A stretch of DNA of 64,000 nucleotides from Streptomyces curacoi. GTDB lineage: Bacteria > Actinomycetota > Actinomycetes > Streptomycetales > Streptomycetaceae. The translations under genes and the position numbers were made by a program. Below, piece by piece: positions 17,816 through 26,277 of this stretch. How positions within the stretch are numbered: the stretch's first letter is position 1; each line of letters begins with the position of its first letter. The notes beneath the pieces were generated by a model. That model saw only the letters and a list, made by a program, of their open reading frames with translations. It did no database searches and was not told where the DNA came from. Where the stretch lies: positions 536,713 to 600,712 of the forward strand of contig NZ_KQ947986.1 of the NCBI RefSeq assembly GCF_001513975.1, given 5' to 3'.

Positions 17816-19204
17816 GTGACAACCACCGACGTTCCACAGGTCGCCGCCTATCGCGAGGTGACCGACAAGAACGGACGCGTCTATCGCATCGGCGAGTCCG
17901 ACATCGACATCATGGGCCGCAAGCGCAAGTGGATGGTGATCCTGCCCTGGATCGGCATGATGGGCATCTCCTCCGCCGAGTACGCGTTCGCGTCCGCCGA
18001 GGACACCCTCCACACGGCGCATCACTGGAACAGCATGCACATCTTCTGGATGATGACCGTGTGGGTCTTCTTCCAGGCCTCGGTGGCCTTCCCCGCGGGC
18101 AAACTGCGTGAGAGCGGAAAACTGCCGGCCCGCTGGGCGATGATGCTCGGCGCGACGGGCACCTTGCTGGGTTATCTGTCGCTGGCCTTCGCGCCGCACG
18201 TCGTCTTCGCCTACATCGGCTTCAGCATGTTCAGCGGTATGGGCGCGGGCATGGTGTACGCCACCTGCGTCAACATGGTGGGCAAGTGGTATCCGGAGCG
18301 CAAGGGCGGCAAGACCGGCTTCGTCAACGGCGGTTTCGCCTACGGCTCGGTGCCCTTCGTCTTCCTCTTCAACGGCTACATGGACCTGACCAACTTCCGC
18401 TGGGTGCTGGTCTCGGTGGGTGTCTTCCTGGCCGGAGTGGTCGCGTTCTCCGGCTACTTCTTCAAGGACCCGCCGAAGAACTGGTGGCCCGCCGCGGTCG
18501 ACCCGCTCAACCCGCCGAAGGACCCTCGCGCGGCCCGCTCGCTCAGGATGAACCCGCCGGCGGTCCGCCAGTACTCCCCCAAGGAGGCGTGGAAGACCGG
18601 CCGGGTGGCTCTGATGTGGTTCTGTCTGGCGTGCACGTCCGGCGTGAACATCTTCGGTATCGCCTTCCAGGTGGACATCGGCGAGGAGGCCGGGTTCGCG
18701 GGCGGGATCGTCGCCACGGCCATGTCCCTGAAGGCGATCGTCAACGGTACCGGCCGCGGTGTCATCGGCTGGCTCTCCGACCTCTACGGCCGCAAACGGT
18801 GCCTGCTCGTCGTGTGCGTCATCCTGGGTCTCTCCCAGTACGGCATCCTCTGGTCGGCGGAGGCCCAGAACCTTCCGCTGTTCCTGATCTTCTCCTCGGT
18901 CTCCGGCTTCGGCGGCGGCGCCATCTTCCCGATGTTCGCGGCGCTCACCGCCGACTACTTCGGTGAGAACAACAACGCGTCCAACTACGGCATGGTCTAC
19001 AGCGCCAAGCTCGTCTCCGGACTCGGCGCGGGCATGGGTGCCGTGGTCGTCGGTGCCTGGGGGCACTCCGGTGCCTTCATCCTGGCCGGCTCCATCTCGC
19101 TCTTCGCCGGCTGCGTGGCACTGTTCCTCAGCCCGCCGGGACGCGACAAGGAAGGGCGCCGCATCGTTCCCAACCCACGACCGCTCGGCGAGGACACGGC
19201 CTGA
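17816..19204 (+). CDS. OxlT-like MFS transporter 1 (oxalate/formate antiporter family)
   Basis: A 462-residue MFS protein with about 12 membrane segments. It opens with a cytosolic EVTDKNGRVYRIGESDIDIMG head shared with its downstream neighbour, followed by LPWIGMMGISSAEYAFASAED. The loops KWYPERKGGKTGFVNGGFAYG and GWLSDLYGRKRC are MFS signatures. GTG 17816 follows AAGGGGTG. It is cotranscribed with the frc operon and 1 base from a tandem paralogue, so oxalate uptake, formate release or both is the likely role (context-based). FKDPPKNWWP after the sixth segment is shared by both copies. Confidence 0.9.
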   Translation: MTTTDVPQVAAYREVTDKNGRVYRIGESDIDIMGRKRKWMVILPWIGMMGISSAEYAFASAEDTLHTAHHWNSMHIFWMMTVWVFFQASVAFPAGKLRESGKLPARWAMMLGATGTLLGYLSLAFAPHVVFAYIGFSMFSGMGAGMVYATCVNMVGKWYPERKGGKTGFVNGGFAYGSVPFVFLFNGYMDLTNFRWVLVSVGVFLAGVVAFSGYFFKDPPKNWWPAAVDPLNPPKDPRAARSLRMNPPAVRQYSPKEAWKTGRVALMWFCLACTSGVNIFGIAFQVDIGEEAGFAGGIVATAMSLKAIVNGTGRGVIGWLSDLYGRKRCLLVVCVILGLSQYGILWSAEAQNLPLFLIFSSVSGFGGGAIFPMFAALTADYFGENNNASNYGMVYSAKLVSGLGAGMGAVVVGAWGHSGAFILAGSISLFAGCVALFLSPPGRDKEGRRIVPNPRPLGEDTA

Positions 19205-19205
19205 C

Positions 19206-20606
19206 ATGACGGCAGATCCGTACGCAGCAAGCAGTTCGTCCGACCACTCCGACGCCGCACACCGTCCCTACCGCGAAGTGACCGACACCCGAGGCCGCGT
19301 CTACCGCGTCGGTGAGAGCGACCGCGACATCCTCGGCCACTCCCGCAAGCTCATGGTGTATCTCCCGTGGATCGCCATGATGGCCATCAGCGTCTTCGAA
19401 TACGCGTACGGCTCCGCGGAGGACACCCTGTCCCACGCGCACGGCTGGACGCAGTCCAACACCTTCTGGATCCTCAGCGTCTGGGTGTTCTTCCAGGCCG
19501 GCATCGCCTTCCCGGCGGGCTGGCTGCGCGAGAAGGGCATCCTGACGGCCCGCAAGGCCATGTACGCCGGCTCCGGTCTGTGTCTCCTGGGGTTCCTGGC
19601 CCTGTCCCACCTGAGCAACGTCTGGCTGGCGATCCTCGGCTTCGGCGTGATCGGCGGCATCGGGGCCGGCCTCGTCTACGCGACCTGCATCAACATGGTC
19701 GGCAAGTGGTTCCCCGAGCGGCGCGGCGCACGGACCGGGTTCGTCAACGGGGGGTTCGCGTACGGGTCACTGCCGTTCATCTTCATCTTCAACTACGGGT
19801 TCGACACCGCGAACTACCACCGGGTGCTGGACCTCATCGGCTGCTACATCATGATCGTCGTCTTCGGATGCGCGTTCTTCTTCAAGGACCCGCCGAAGAA
19901 CTGGTGGCCCGCGGACATCGACCCGCTGACCTGCTCGGGCGATCAAAAGAACGCGGCGAGTCCGGCCAAGAACCCTCCGGCGGTGAAGCAGTACACCCCG
20001 AAGGAGGCGATTCGGACCGGCATGCTGCCCCTGATGTGGCTGTCCGTCGTACTGACCGCCGGTGTGTCGATCTTCGGGATCTCCTTCCAGGTCGACTACG
20101 CCAAGGAGGTGGGCTTCGGCCCGCTGGTCGCGGCGTCGTCCATGGGCCTCATGGCCGTCATCAACGGCATCGGCCGCGGAGTCGTGGGCTGGCTGTCCGA
20201 CCGGTGGGGCCGCAAGTCGACCCTGGTGTTCGTCATCGTCGTGCTGGGCCTCGCCCAGTTCGGCGTCATCTGGGCCGGAGACCTCAGGAGCGAATGGCTG
20301 TTTTTGTTCTTCGCGTTCCTCTCCGGCTTCGGCGGCGGCGCGTTCTACCCGCTGTTCGCGGCGCTCACCCCGGACTACTTCGGGGAGAACTACAACGCCA
20401 CCAACTACGGGCTGGTCTACAGCGGCAAGCTGATCAGCGGCCTGTTCGGCGGCGGCCTGGGCTCCATGGTGGTCGCGGCCTGGGGCTACCACGGTGCGTA
20501 CGCGCTGGCCGGCGGCGTGTCGATGGTGGCGGCGGCGATCGCGTTGCTGCTGCGACAGCCGGGGCGGACACCGACCCGGCTGGGCGAGCCGCAGCCCGCG
20601 GGGTGA
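19206..20606 (+). CDS. OxlT-like MFS transporter 2 (tandem paralogue)
   Basis: A 466-residue MFS protein, clearly a duplicate of the upstream gene: same EVTDTRGRVYRVGESDRDILG head, KWFPERRGARTGFVNGGFAYG loop, FKDPPKNWWP linker and GWLSDRWGRKS loop. ATG 19206 begins 1 base after the previous stop, so the two are made from one message; the open frame upstream of 19206 is shadow of copy 1. Two copies may act as a heterodimer or have split preferences (oxalate versus formate or another dicarboxylate). A terminator hairpin follows directly. Confidence 0.9.
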   Translation: MTADPYAASSSSDHSDAAHRPYREVTDTRGRVYRVGESDRDILGHSRKLMVYLPWIAMMAISVFEYAYGSAEDTLSHAHGWTQSNTFWILSVWVFFQAGIAFPAGWLREKGILTARKAMYAGSGLCLLGFLALSHLSNVWLAILGFGVIGGIGAGLVYATCINMVGKWFPERRGARTGFVNGGFAYGSLPFIFIFNYGFDTANYHRVLDLIGCYIMIVVFGCAFFFKDPPKNWWPADIDPLTCSGDQKNAASPAKNPPAVKQYTPKEAIRTGMLPLMWLSVVLTAGVSIFGISFQVDYAKEVGFGPLVAASSMGLMAVINGIGRGVVGWLSDRWGRKSTLVFVIVVLGLAQFGVIWAGDLRSEWLFLFFAFLSGFGGGAFYPLFAALTPDYFGENYNATNYGLVYSGKLISGLFGGGLGSMVVAAWGYHGAYALAGGVSMVAAAIALLLRQPGRTPTRLGEPQPAG

Positions 20607-20627
20607 CGGCACCGCACATATGAGGAG

Positions 20628-20650
20628 GCCCTCCCCGGCGCGGGGAGGGC
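20628..20650. terminator. Bidirectional terminator
   Basis: GCCCTCCCC/GGGGAGGGC hairpin with a short loop, flanked by ATGAG/CTCAT, between the convergent ends of the second OxlT-like gene and the Tat-exported TIM-barrel gene. Confidence 0.7.
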
Positions 20651-20668
20651 ATCTCATGCCGGTAGCCG

Positions 20669-21727
20669 TCAGCACTTCTCCCGCAGCGAGTGCAGGTGCT
20701 CGCTCGAACGGCGGGCGAACGTGAGGGACTCGGTCGGATTGTCGTGCTCCGCCTGCCAGTGGTGGGCGAATCGATGACCGCGCAGCCTGGTCACGGCGGA
20801 GATGAACCGCTGGTAGTCGATGTCGCCGTCACCGACGTCGACCATGCGGTAGCCGTACTGGTTGGCCGGGTCGCTCACGCCGTCCTTGACATGGAAGAGC
20901 GGATAGCGGTGGGGCTGCTTCAGCACGTAGTCCAGGGGTTCGAAGGGGGCGGGTGAGCCGTCGGGCCGCTTCGAGAAGCGGAACTGGCCCGAGTACGCCC
21001 AGTAGATGTCCATCTCCAGATGGACGAGGTCGGGGTCGGTCTCGGCGAGCAGCACGTCGTAGAGGCGGACCTTCGGATTGTCGGTGGCGAAGGAGAACTC
21101 CTCGGAGTGGTTGTGCTGGTAGAACTTCATGCCGCGCGCCTTCGCCGCCGCTCCGTAGGTGTTGAACTCCTCGGCGGCACGCTTCCAGGCGTCGACGGTG
21201 GAGCCGTAGCGGAACGGGCCGGAGGCGGTTCCTATGTGCTTCAGGCCGAGGGCCTCGGCGTCGTCGAGGACCTTGGTGAGGTTCTGGGCGAAGGTGTAGG
21301 CGCCCGGGTCGTTGGAGTAGTAGCCGACGTGGCTGCCGATCGGGTTCAGGCCGTGGTCGCGGGCCAGCCGCTTGAGCTGGGCGAGGGTGATCGGGCCGGC
21401 CGAGCCCTGGGTGTATCCGGCGAACTCGACCTCGTCGTAGCCGTACTTCTCCAGTTCGGCGAAGACGGGGGCGAAGCCGAGCGTGGAGACCTTGTCACGC
21501 AGGCTGTACAGCTGGATGCCGAGTCGGCCGGGCGGCAGGACGGGACGGCCGCGGCCGGTGGTGCCGGAGGCCGTGCCGGTGGCGGCCGCGGTGCCGGGCG
21601 CAGCGGTCGCCGGGGCCGCTGCGGCGCCCAGCAACGCGGCGGCCGTGGCGCCCGCCGCCACGCCGAGCATGCCTCGTCTGGTGAGGCGGTGGGCGAGTTC
21701 GGGATCCGTCTGGGAAAAGCGGCTCAT
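20669..21727 (-). CDS. Tat-exported sugar phosphate isomerase/epimerase (TIM barrel)
   Basis: A 352-residue AP-endonuclease-2/xylose-isomerase-like TIM barrel. The N-terminus carries a twin-arginine signal (LTRRGMLGVAAG at 15-26, then an Ala-rich stretch to about residue 45). The barrel starts at LGIQLYSLRDKV and has the probable metal ligands in FYQHNHSEEF, LEMDIYWA and FHVKDG. ATG 21727 fits. It lies 115 bases downstream of the phosphodiesterase gene of the Ebo-like cluster and may be its last gene or a separate unit. It is odd that a sugar-isomerase fold is exported; extracytoplasmic keto-sugar handling is possible (inference). Confidence 0.88.
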   Translation of the reverse strand: MSRFSQTDPELAHRLTRRGMLGVAAGATAAALLGAAAAPATAAPGTAAATGTASGTTGRGRPVLPPGRLGIQLYSLRDKVSTLGFAPVFAELEKYGYDEVEFAGYTQGSAGPITLAQLKRLARDHGLNPIGSHVGYYSNDPGAYTFAQNLTKVLDDAEALGLKHIGTASGPFRYGSTVDAWKRAAEEFNTYGAAAKARGMKFYQHNHSEEFSFATDNPKVRLYDVLLAETDPDLVHLEMDIYWAYSGQFRFSKRPDGSPAPFEPLDYVLKQPHRYPLFHVKDGVSDPANQYGYRMVDVGDGDIDYQRFISAVTRLRGHRFAHHWQAEHDNPTESLTFARRSSEHLHSLREKC

Positions 21728-21842
21728 GCCTGGAACTCCTCTGGGTCAAAGGCCGTTGTCAGTGGTGAGTGCTTCACTTGTGACCAGTCGGAAGAGACGG
21801 GTCGGTGGGACCGGCGAGCTGATGCGCGCCGGTCGTGGCCGG

Positions 21843-23300
21843 TCAGCCGAGACCGGCGAGTCGGAGCAGCAGTGACTTCACGTCGGTGGCCGCGACACGG
21901 TCGCCGACAGCGCGGGGGGTGGAGCAGATGAGGAGCGGACCTTCGTCGTCGCTCGCGGGAAGGCGGCCGTGGCTGCCGCGAATAGGTGACGGATCCAGAG
22001 GCACGACCGCCATGCGGTAACGCATGCCGAGTTTCTTGCGCGCCAACGCGGTCGCCGCCTTGACCTTGACGTAGGGGTCGAGGGGATCCATGAAGAGCTC
22101 GACCGGGTCGTAGCCGGGTTTGCGGTGGATCTCGACGAGTCGCGCGAAGTCGGGCGCGCGGGCGTCGTCGAGCCAGTAGTAGTACGTGAACCAGGCGTCC
22201 GGTTCCGCGACGGCGACGAGTTCGCCCGAGCGCGGATGGTCGAGGTGATGGGCCTTCTTGCCCTCGTCGTCCAGGAGTTGCTCGACGCCGGGCAGTCCGT
22301 CGAGCGTGGCCCGGGTCGCGTCGAGGTCTTCCGGGCGGCGTACGTAGACGTGGGCGATCTGGTGATCGGCGACGGCGAAGGCGCGTGACGCCATCGGGTC
22401 GAGGTACTCCATGCCGTCCTGGGTGTGCACCTCCAGCAGACCTGCCCGCCGCAGGGCGCGGTTGATGTCGACGGGGCGGTGCACACGGGTGATGCCGTAC
22501 TCGGACAGCGCGACGACGGTACGGCCCTCGGCGCGCGCGTCGTCCAGGAGCGGGGCCATGGCGGCGTCCAGGTCCGCGGCGGCTTTCAGTGAGCGTGGGT
22601 CGTCGGGGCCGAACCGCTGCAGGTCGTAGTCGAGATGAGGGAGGTAGCAGAGGGTCAGGTCGGGGTGGTGGGTGCGGATGATGTGGCGGGTGGCGTCGAT
22701 GATCCAGCGGCTGGAGACGAGGTCCGCGCCGGGGCCCCAGAAGTGGAAGAGGGGGAAGGTGCCGAATTTCTCGGTGAGTTCGTCGTGCAGGGCAGGCGGC
22801 CGGGTGTAGCAGTCCGGTTCCTTGCGGCCGTCGGCGTAGTAGATCGGGCGGGGGGTGACGGTGATGTCGGTGTCGGCGCCCATGGCGTACCACCAGCAGA
22901 TATTGGCAACGGTGTAGCCGGGGTGGGCGCGGCGGGCGGCGTCCCAGAGCTTGTCGCCGGCGACGAGTCCGTTGTGCTGGCGCCACAGGAGTACGTCGCC
23001 GAGGTCGCGGAAGTACCAGCCGTTGCCGACGATGCCGTGCTCCGACGGGTGGGTGCCGGTGAGGAAGGTGGACTGGGCGGCGCAGGTGACGGCGGGCAGG
23101 ACGGTGCCGAGGGGCGCGTGGGAGCCGGACCGGGCGAGTGTCTTGAGGTGGGGCATGTGGTCGAGGAGACGGGGGGTGAGGCCGACGACGTCGAGGACGA
23201 GGAGAGGGGTGGGACGGCGCATGGTGGCGGCGTCCGCGGTGGCGTCCGGTCGGGGTGCCGGGCGGGTGGCCGGTGCTGCCGGGTCCGGTCGCTCGGTCAT
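21843..23300 (-). CDS. eboF: EboF-like alkaline phosphatase/nucleotide pyrophosphatase-family protein
   Basis: A 485-residue type I phosphodiesterase/alkaline-phosphatase-superfamily protein. The metal/nucleophile site is PAVTCAAQSTFLTG at about 70-83 (nucleophile Thr72 in AVTCA), with later ligands in LPHLDYDLQRFG and SEYGITRVHRPV. There is no signal peptide, so it is cytosolic. The ATG at 23300 overlaps the upstream stop as ATGA, and it is the seventh gene of the overlapping Ebo-type run. In ebo/edb clusters of other bacteria and algae EboF hydrolyses an unknown phosphorylated intermediate. The residues after about 30 are the conserved start of the fold. Confidence 0.85.
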   Translation of the reverse strand: MTERPDPAAPATRPAPRPDATADAATMRRPTPLLVLDVVGLTPRLLDHMPHLKTLARSGSHAPLGTVLPAVTCAAQSTFLTGTHPSEHGIVGNGWYFRDLGDVLLWRQHNGLVAGDKLWDAARRAHPGYTVANICWWYAMGADTDITVTPRPIYYADGRKEPDCYTRPPALHDELTEKFGTFPLFHFWGPGADLVSSRWIIDATRHIIRTHHPDLTLCYLPHLDYDLQRFGPDDPRSLKAAADLDAAMAPLLDDARAEGRTVVALSEYGITRVHRPVDINRALRRAGLLEVHTQDGMEYLDPMASRAFAVADHQIAHVYVRRPEDLDATRATLDGLPGVEQLLDDEGKKAHHLDHPRSGELVAVAEPDAWFTYYYWLDDARAPDFARLVEIHRKPGYDPVELFMDPLDPYVKVKAATALARKKLGMRYRMAVVPLDPSPIRGSHGRLPASDDEGPLLICSTPRAVGDRVAATDVKSLLLRLAGLG

Positions 23301-24466
23301 GGCAGCTCCTTCAGGCCGAGGTCCGTCAACAGGTCGCGGGCGAGGGCGAGTTCGGCGGCAATGCCGTCGGCGAGCTGGCTGCGGGCGCGGGGCCGCAGTT
23401 CGGCCGGGAGGGTCTGCCAGGTGTACGTCTCCACCTCAAGGTGCCGGGTCAGCGGGTGCGGGCCGCCGACGAGGCGGGTCAGTGCGGCCTTGAGGACGGG
23501 GAGTGTGGAGGTGAGGGGCGCGGCGGGAGCCGCGTGGAGCGGGACATGGAAGTGGGCGCGCCACGGGGAGGCGTCGGGCAGGGCGTCACCGTTGAGGGCT
23601 TGGCCGAGGTCGTCGGTGCCGCGCAGGCCGGCGGCGGTGGCGGTGCGGGTCTGGTGCAGGAAGCGGGGTTCGTCGAAGGCGGCGAGGGCCTCGCGGACCT
23701 TGGGGAGGTGGGGGTGTTCGGCGTGCAGGGCGGCTGAGAGCTGGGACTTCACGACGGGGACGCGGGCTGCGGTGAGCGCGTCCAGGGCGGTGTGCGGGTC
23801 TTCGAAGGAGGTGGCGAGGTGGCAGGTGTCGACGCAGATGCCGATGCGGTCGTGGCCGATCGCGGTGAGTGGGGCGATGGCGTCGCGGGTGGTCTCGACG
23901 ATGCAGCCGGGTTCGGGTTCGAGGCCGATGCGGATGTCGCGGCCGGTCAACTCCCGCAGGGCGTCGAGGCGTTCGGCGAGGGTGAGCAGGGCGGTGCGGG
24001 CCGTCTCGGCGCGGTCGTCGTCGTAGGCGGTGCGCCAGGCGAGGGGCAGGGTGGAGATGCTGCCCTCGGTGACGTCGTCGGGGAGGAGACCGGCGAGGAC
24101 GCGGGCCAGGGCGGTGGTGTGGTCGAGGCGTTCGGGGTCGGCCCAGTCCGGCTTGTAGACGCGGTACTTGACCTCTTCCGCACCGAAGCCCTCGTACGGG
24201 AAGCCGTTGAGGGTGACGACCTCCAGGCCGCGCCGGTCGAGTTCGGTGCGCAGGCCACGCAGGGCGGACGGGTCCGAGACGAGGGCGTGCGCGGCGTCCT
24301 TGGCGAGCCACAGGCCGATGCCGAGGCGGTCGCGGCCGAGCCGTCGGCGCACGGGTTCGCAGTGGTCGCGGAGTTGGGCGAGGACGCCGTCGAGGGTCTC
24401 GGCCGGGTGGACGTTGGTGCAGTAGGCGAGGTGGACGGTGGAGCCGTCGGGGTGGCGGAAGCGCAT
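23297..24466 (-). CDS. eboE: EboE-like metabolite traffic protein (TIM barrel)
   Basis: A 389-residue AP-endonuclease/sugar-isomerase TIM barrel typical of EboE: opening HLAYCTNVHPAETLDGVLAQ, then LGIGLWLAKDAA, VVTLNGFPYEGFGAEEVKY, GLEPEPGCIVET and GICVDTCHLATSFED, which carry the likely metal ligands (Glu, Asp, His). ATG 24466 begins 3 bases after the EboB stop and the gene overlaps EboF by 4 bases. Its biochemical role is unknown in the literature I recall; the family is linked to moving precursors of secondary metabolites across the membrane. Confidence 0.87.
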   Translation of the reverse strand: MRFRHPDGSTVHLAYCTNVHPAETLDGVLAQLRDHCEPVRRRLGRDRLGIGLWLAKDAAHALVSDPSALRGLRTELDRRGLEVVTLNGFPYEGFGAEEVKYRVYKPDWADPERLDHTTALARVLAGLLPDDVTEGSISTLPLAWRTAYDDDRAETARTALLTLAERLDALRELTGRDIRIGLEPEPGCIVETTRDAIAPLTAIGHDRIGICVDTCHLATSFEDPHTALDALTAARVPVVKSQLSAALHAEHPHLPKVREALAAFDEPRFLHQTRTATAAGLRGTDDLGQALNGDALPDASPWRAHFHVPLHAAPAAPLTSTLPVLKAALTRLVGGPHPLTRHLEVETYTWQTLPAELRPRARSQLADGIAAELALARDLLTDLGLKELP

Positions 24467-24469
24467 GGC

Positions 24470-25390
24470 TCACGCCCCCGGGGACGGGCTGCCGGTCGGT
24501 GTGGCCCACTCTCTCGCCGTGCCGGCCGGTCCGGCGGGGTCCTTCGGAGCGCCCCGGAGGATGGAGTTGCCCTCGTGGGTCGCCTCCGGGGTGGCGACGT
24601 CGAGGGAGAGTCGCCCGCTGAGGCCGTAGAAGGCGACGGGGTTGCGCCACAGCACCCGGTCGACGTCGTCCTCACCGAAGCCCTCGGCGAGCATCAGGTC
24701 GGCGACCTTGCGGGTCTTCAGGGGATCGCTTCTTCCCCAGTCGGCGGCGGAGTTCACGAGTATCCGCTCGGGCCCGTATTCCCGGAGGATCGCGACCATC
24801 CGCTCCTCGTCCATCTTGGTGTCGGGATAGACGGAGAATCCGAGCCAGCAGCCGCTGTCCTTGGCCTCCTTGACCGTCGTCTCGTTGAGGTGGTCGACCA
24901 GGACCCGGTCCGGGGGCAGTGCGGACTCCCGGACGACGTCGAGGGTGCGGCGCAGGCCGGCCAGCTTGTCGCGGTGCGGGGTGTGGACGAGGGCGGGCAG
25001 CTCGTGGTCGGCGGCGAGCTGGAGCTGGGCGGCCAGGGCGCTGTCCTCGGCGGGGGTCATCGAGTCGTAGCCGATCTCGCCGACGGCGACGACCTGGTCC
25101 TTGACGAGATAGCGCGGGAGTTCGTCGAGGACGGGGACGCAGCGCGGGTCGTTCGCCTCCTTGGGGTTGAGGGCGAGCGTGCAGTGGTGGGCGATGCCGT
25201 ACTGGGCGGCACGGAAGGGTTCCCAGCCGAGGAGGGAGTCGAAGTAGTCGAGGAAGGAGGCGGGCGAGGTGCGGGGCTGGCCGAGCCAGAAGGAGGGTTC
25301 GACGACGGCGCGGATGCCGGCGGCGTGCATGGCCTCGTAGTCGTCGGTGGTGCGAGACGTCATGTGGATGTGGGGGTCGAAGAGGCGCAT
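24470..25390 (-). CDS. eboB: EboB-like TatD-family metal hydrolase
   Basis: A 306-residue amidohydrolase-like protein. It begins MRLFDPHIHMTSRTTDDYEAM, with the HxH metal site at residues 7-9. Further ligands appear in VGEIGYDSMTPAED, LPALVHTPH, LVDHLNE and LVNSAADWG, the TatD order Glu-His-His-Asp. ATG 25390 shares one base with the EboA stop (TGATG). The longer frame upstream is shadow of EboA. Within the cluster it is one of the core ebo genes; the substrate is unknown. Confidence 0.87.
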   Translation of the reverse strand: MRLFDPHIHMTSRTTDDYEAMHAAGIRAVVEPSFWLGQPRTSPASFLDYFDSLLGWEPFRAAQYGIAHHCTLALNPKEANDPRCVPVLDELPRYLVKDQVVAVGEIGYDSMTPAEDSALAAQLQLAADHELPALVHTPHRDKLAGLRRTLDVVRESALPPDRVLVDHLNETTVKEAKDSGCWLGFSVYPDTKMDEERMVAILREYGPERILVNSAADWGRSDPLKTRKVADLMLAEGFGEDDVDRVLWRNPVAFYGLSGRLSLDVATPEATHEGNSILRGAPKDPAGPAGTAREWATPTGSPSPGA

Positions 25391-26277
25391 CAGGACTCCT
25401 TGCCGTCGGTGCCGCGGGTGCCGCACTCGGCGGCGGACGCGGGTGGGGTGGCCGTGGGGTCGGTCAGGGTCAGGACGCGGTGCAGGTCTTCGGGTACGGA
25501 GCGGCCCGCGGCGGTGCGTTCGGCGGCGTAGTCGCCGAGCATGCGGGCGAGTTCGGTGTCGCGGTGGGCGCGGCGCGCCAGGTCGGCCACGGTGTCGATC
25601 GGCACTCCCGTGAAGAGGCACTTCAGTACGGCGTGGCGCCACTGGTGGGAGTCGAGGTGCCGGGCGGCGTAGGGGCCGACGGCGGCGGCGAGGAGCCGGG
25701 TGTCGTTGGTGCGCAGGGCGTCCTCGACCAGCGGGAGTGCTTCCCTGCCGGGCACGAGGTGGGGCAGTGCGTGCAGGACGGCTCGGCGTTCGGCGGCGGT
25801 GCCCTGGAAGTAGACGCGGGAGAGGGCGTCCGCGTCGGCGCGGGCCGCGTGCAGGATGAGGACGCGGGCGGCGTCGGCGTGCTCGGCGCCGCAGCGGCGG
25901 CCGGCCTCGGCGATGCGCAGCTCCCAGACGGAGATCGGCCCGTGGGTGCCGGGATGCTCGGCGGCCTCGTCGAGAGCCCGGTGGAGCCAGGCACGGGCGG
26001 GGGCGCCGAGGCGGGCGGCGAGGTGGCTGCGCAGGTCCGCGGGCGGGGTGCGGGCGAGGGCGGCGCCCTGGATGTCCGGCTCGCTCGCGGCACCCGCCAG
26101 GTCCCCGGCGTCCGGCCGCGCCGTGGCACCCGCCCGGGTCTGGGCGTTCGCCGGACCTGCGGTGTCTGCCAGAGCCTCGGCGGGCGTCGGGCCCTCGGTG
26201 CCTGCCAGAGCCTTTACGGCCGTCGGGCCCTCGGTGTCCGCAGTCCGGTTGGCCGGGGTGGCGCGGGGGTGGGTCAT
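25390..26277 (-). CDS. eboA: EboA-domain protein
   Basis: A 295-residue mostly helical protein. The first 75 residues are Ala/Pro/Thr-rich and likely disordered. The EboA domain starts near DLRSHLAARLGAPARAWL and continues through RRCGAEHADAARVLILHAAR, ALRTNDTRLLAAAVGPYAAR and QWRHAVLKCLFTGVPI, a pattern resembling HEAT-like scaffolds. It overlaps its upstream neighbour (ATGA) and EboB (TGATG). The presence of EboA next to EboB, EboC-like, EboE and EboF is what identifies the cluster. Its molecular job is not known; a scaffold role is a guess. Confidence 0.82.
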   Translation of the reverse strand: MTHPRATPANRTADTEGPTAVKALAGTEGPTPAEALADTAGPANAQTRAGATARPDAGDLAGAASEPDIQGAALARTPPADLRSHLAARLGAPARAWLHRALDEAAEHPGTHGPISVWELRIAEAGRRCGAEHADAARVLILHAARADADALSRVYFQGTAAERRAVLHALPHLVPGREALPLVEDALRTNDTRLLAAAVGPYAARHLDSHQWRHAVLKCLFTGVPIDTVADLARRAHRDTELARMLGDYAAERTAAGRSVPEDLHRVLTLTDPTATPPASAAECGTRGTDGKES